Assembly (NCBI GenBank): GCA_027035445.1
Contig: JALVUT010000001.1
Coordinates: 1-5,441 of the forward strand
From: Thermococcus sp.
GTDB lineage: Archaea; Methanobacteriota_B; Thermococci; Thermococcales; Thermococcaceae
Direction of reading: 5' to 3'
Length of the DNA: 5,441 bases
Both the position numbers and the translations under genes were made by a program. The notes under the pieces are model-generated. The model was not told where the DNA came from, searched no databases, and was given only the letters and a program-made list of their open reading frames with translations. Shown in pieces: positions 4,708-5,441 of this stretch. Numbering within the stretch: position 1 is the stretch's first letter; every line of letters starts with the position of its first letter.

Positions 4708-5441
4708 ATGAGAAAAGCATCATTGCTCATAGTGCTGCTTTTGATTTCTTCGCTTATCCTTCCAGTGGTTAAAGCCGATGGAACGTCCGGTCCATGGTGG
4801 GCGAAGACCTACGGGGGAAGCGGTGCTGACGTCATCACCAACGTTAAGGTTCTGCCGGACGGGAGCATTATTGCAGTGGGCTACACCAATTCAACGGGCG
4901 CTGGCGGGTGTGACGCTTTAGTGATGAAGCTGGACCCCAACGGAAACATAGTGTGGGCCAAAACCTACGGGGGAACAAAAGATGATGAAGCTACCGCGGT
5001 TGCATTAGCTCCAAACGGGGACATTATTGTGGCAGGCTATACTTACAGTTTCGGCGCTGGAGAGGCTGACGTTTGGGTTCTCAGGCTTGATGAGAATGGT
5101 AATATAAGATGGCAGAAGACTTACGGGGGAGGCAGTGATGATGAGGCTAACGCGGTTGCCTTAGCTCCGAACGGAGATATTATAGTGGCTGGCTGGACTG
5201 ACAGCTTCAGAGTTGGTTATGCTGACGCTTGGGTTCTGAGGCTTGACAGCGAGGGCAACGTGAAGTGGCAGAAAACCTACGGGGGAAGCTATTATGATGG
5301 GGCTTACGCGGTTGCGGTAGCTAATAACGGTGACATCATCGTGGCCGGCTGGACTTTGAGCTTCGGCGCTGGTGGCAGCAACGTTTGGGTTCTCAGGCTT
5401 GATGAGAATGGTAATATAAGATGGCAGAAGACTTACGGGGG
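4708..5441 (+). CDS. Exported beta-propeller-like protein of 52-residue repeats, N-terminal 244 residues (runs off the right edge)
   Basis: The frame is open from ATG 4708 to the window edge without a stop. Seen: a signal peptide (MRK, hydrophobic core about 5-20, likely cleavage near Lys22-Ala23), then tandem repeats of exactly 52 residues. Trp of the W(A/Q)KTYGG motif recurs at 31, 83, 135, 187 and 239. The repeat pattern is W-x-KTYGG, an acidic DDEA-like turn, AVALAPNGDIIVAGxT, SFGAG, and DxWVLRLDxxGNxxW. This fits delta-60/SBBP-type repeats known in secreted proteins, where each unit forms a blade of a beta-propeller. At least four complete units are present, and a usual propeller would need more beyond the edge. 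Role: probably cell-surface or secreted binding or structural protein; no catalytic motif is visible. It has its own weak promoter and ribosome site. Two distant segments are identical at DNA level, a sign of recent repeat homogenisation. Confidence 0.9.
   Translation, partial: MRKASLLIVLLLISSLILPVVKADGTSGPWWAKTYGGSGADVITNVKVLPDGSIIAVGYTNSTGAGGCDALVMKLDPNGNIVWAKTYGGTKDDEATAVALAPNGDIIVAGYTYSFGAGEADVWVLRLDENGNIRWQKTYGGGSDDEANAVALAPNGDIIVAGWTDSFRVGYADAWVLRLDSEGNVKWQKTYGGSYYDGAYAVAVANNGDIIVAGWTLSFGAGGSNVWVLRLDENGNIRWQKTYG
4798..5441 (+). repeat. 156-bp tandem coding repeats (52 codons each)
   Basis: The codon for the Tyr of KTYGG falls at 4810, 4966, 5122, 5278 and 5434, exactly 156 bp apart. 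Four full units and the start of a fifth lie in the window. Conservation is strongest around the Trp-Lys-Thr-Tyr-Gly-Gly junction and the NGDIIVAG strand. Confidence 0.95.
5069..5129 (+). repeat. 61-bp segment duplicated exactly at 5381-5441
   Basis: Positions 5069-5129 and 5381-5441 are identical base for base, 312 bp (two repeat units) apart, whereas the intervening unit differs at many third positions. The identity is cut off only by the window edge, so it may be longer. This points to gene conversion or slippage between every second unit. Confidence 0.9.

Noticed and set aside
4976..4990. C/D-box guide RNA suggested by a GATGATGA-like C box
   Set aside because: The motif encodes the DDEA turn of the repeat protein and recurs with the repeat; no D and C'/D' boxes at the required spacing were found.

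Overview
The window looks like genomic DNA from a hyperthermophilic euryarchaeon of the order Thermococcales (Thermococcus or Pyrococcus type). This is inferred from archaeal BRE/TATA boxes 25-35 bp ahead of the starts, an AGGTGA ribosome site, heavy use of AGG/AGA arginine and ATA isoleucine codons, very tight gene packing, and the protein families present. No similarity search was possible, so family names rest on motifs.

Layout. Positions 1-3701 hold three genes on the minus strand, read right to left: an AAA+ ATPase with a winged-helix region and a C-terminal nuclease-like fold (COG1373 type, 2493-3701); a large multidomain protein with zinc ribbon, PUA, PAPS-reductase-type PP-loop and 2x[4Fe-4S] ferredoxin (520-2412); and the start of an exported protein that overlaps the previous gene by 49 bp and runs off the left edge (1-568). 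Positions 3702-3900 form a divergent intergenic region with three 35-bp repeats, each carrying an imperfect dyad next to a TATA-like element. To its right on the plus strand lie a predicted nucleotidyltransferase (3901-4482), a 56-residue protein 7 bp downstream (4490-4660), and an exported protein made of exact 52-residue repeats (4708 to beyond the right edge).

How the genes may work together. The PP-loop protein has the CC...CxxC iron-sulfur ligands of APS reductases. It lacks the usual C-terminal catalytic cysteine motif and carries a PUA RNA-binding domain, so sulfur insertion into RNA is at least as plausible as sulfate assimilation. The nucleotidyltransferase and its small partner resemble a two-gene toxin-antitoxin-like cassette, and they diverge from an ATPase of a family that is expanded and poorly understood in these archaea. 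The dyad/TATA array between them is the most unusual non-coding structure in the window. There is no gene-free stretch longer than 300 bases, and I found no rRNA, tRNA, CRISPR or insertion sequence.
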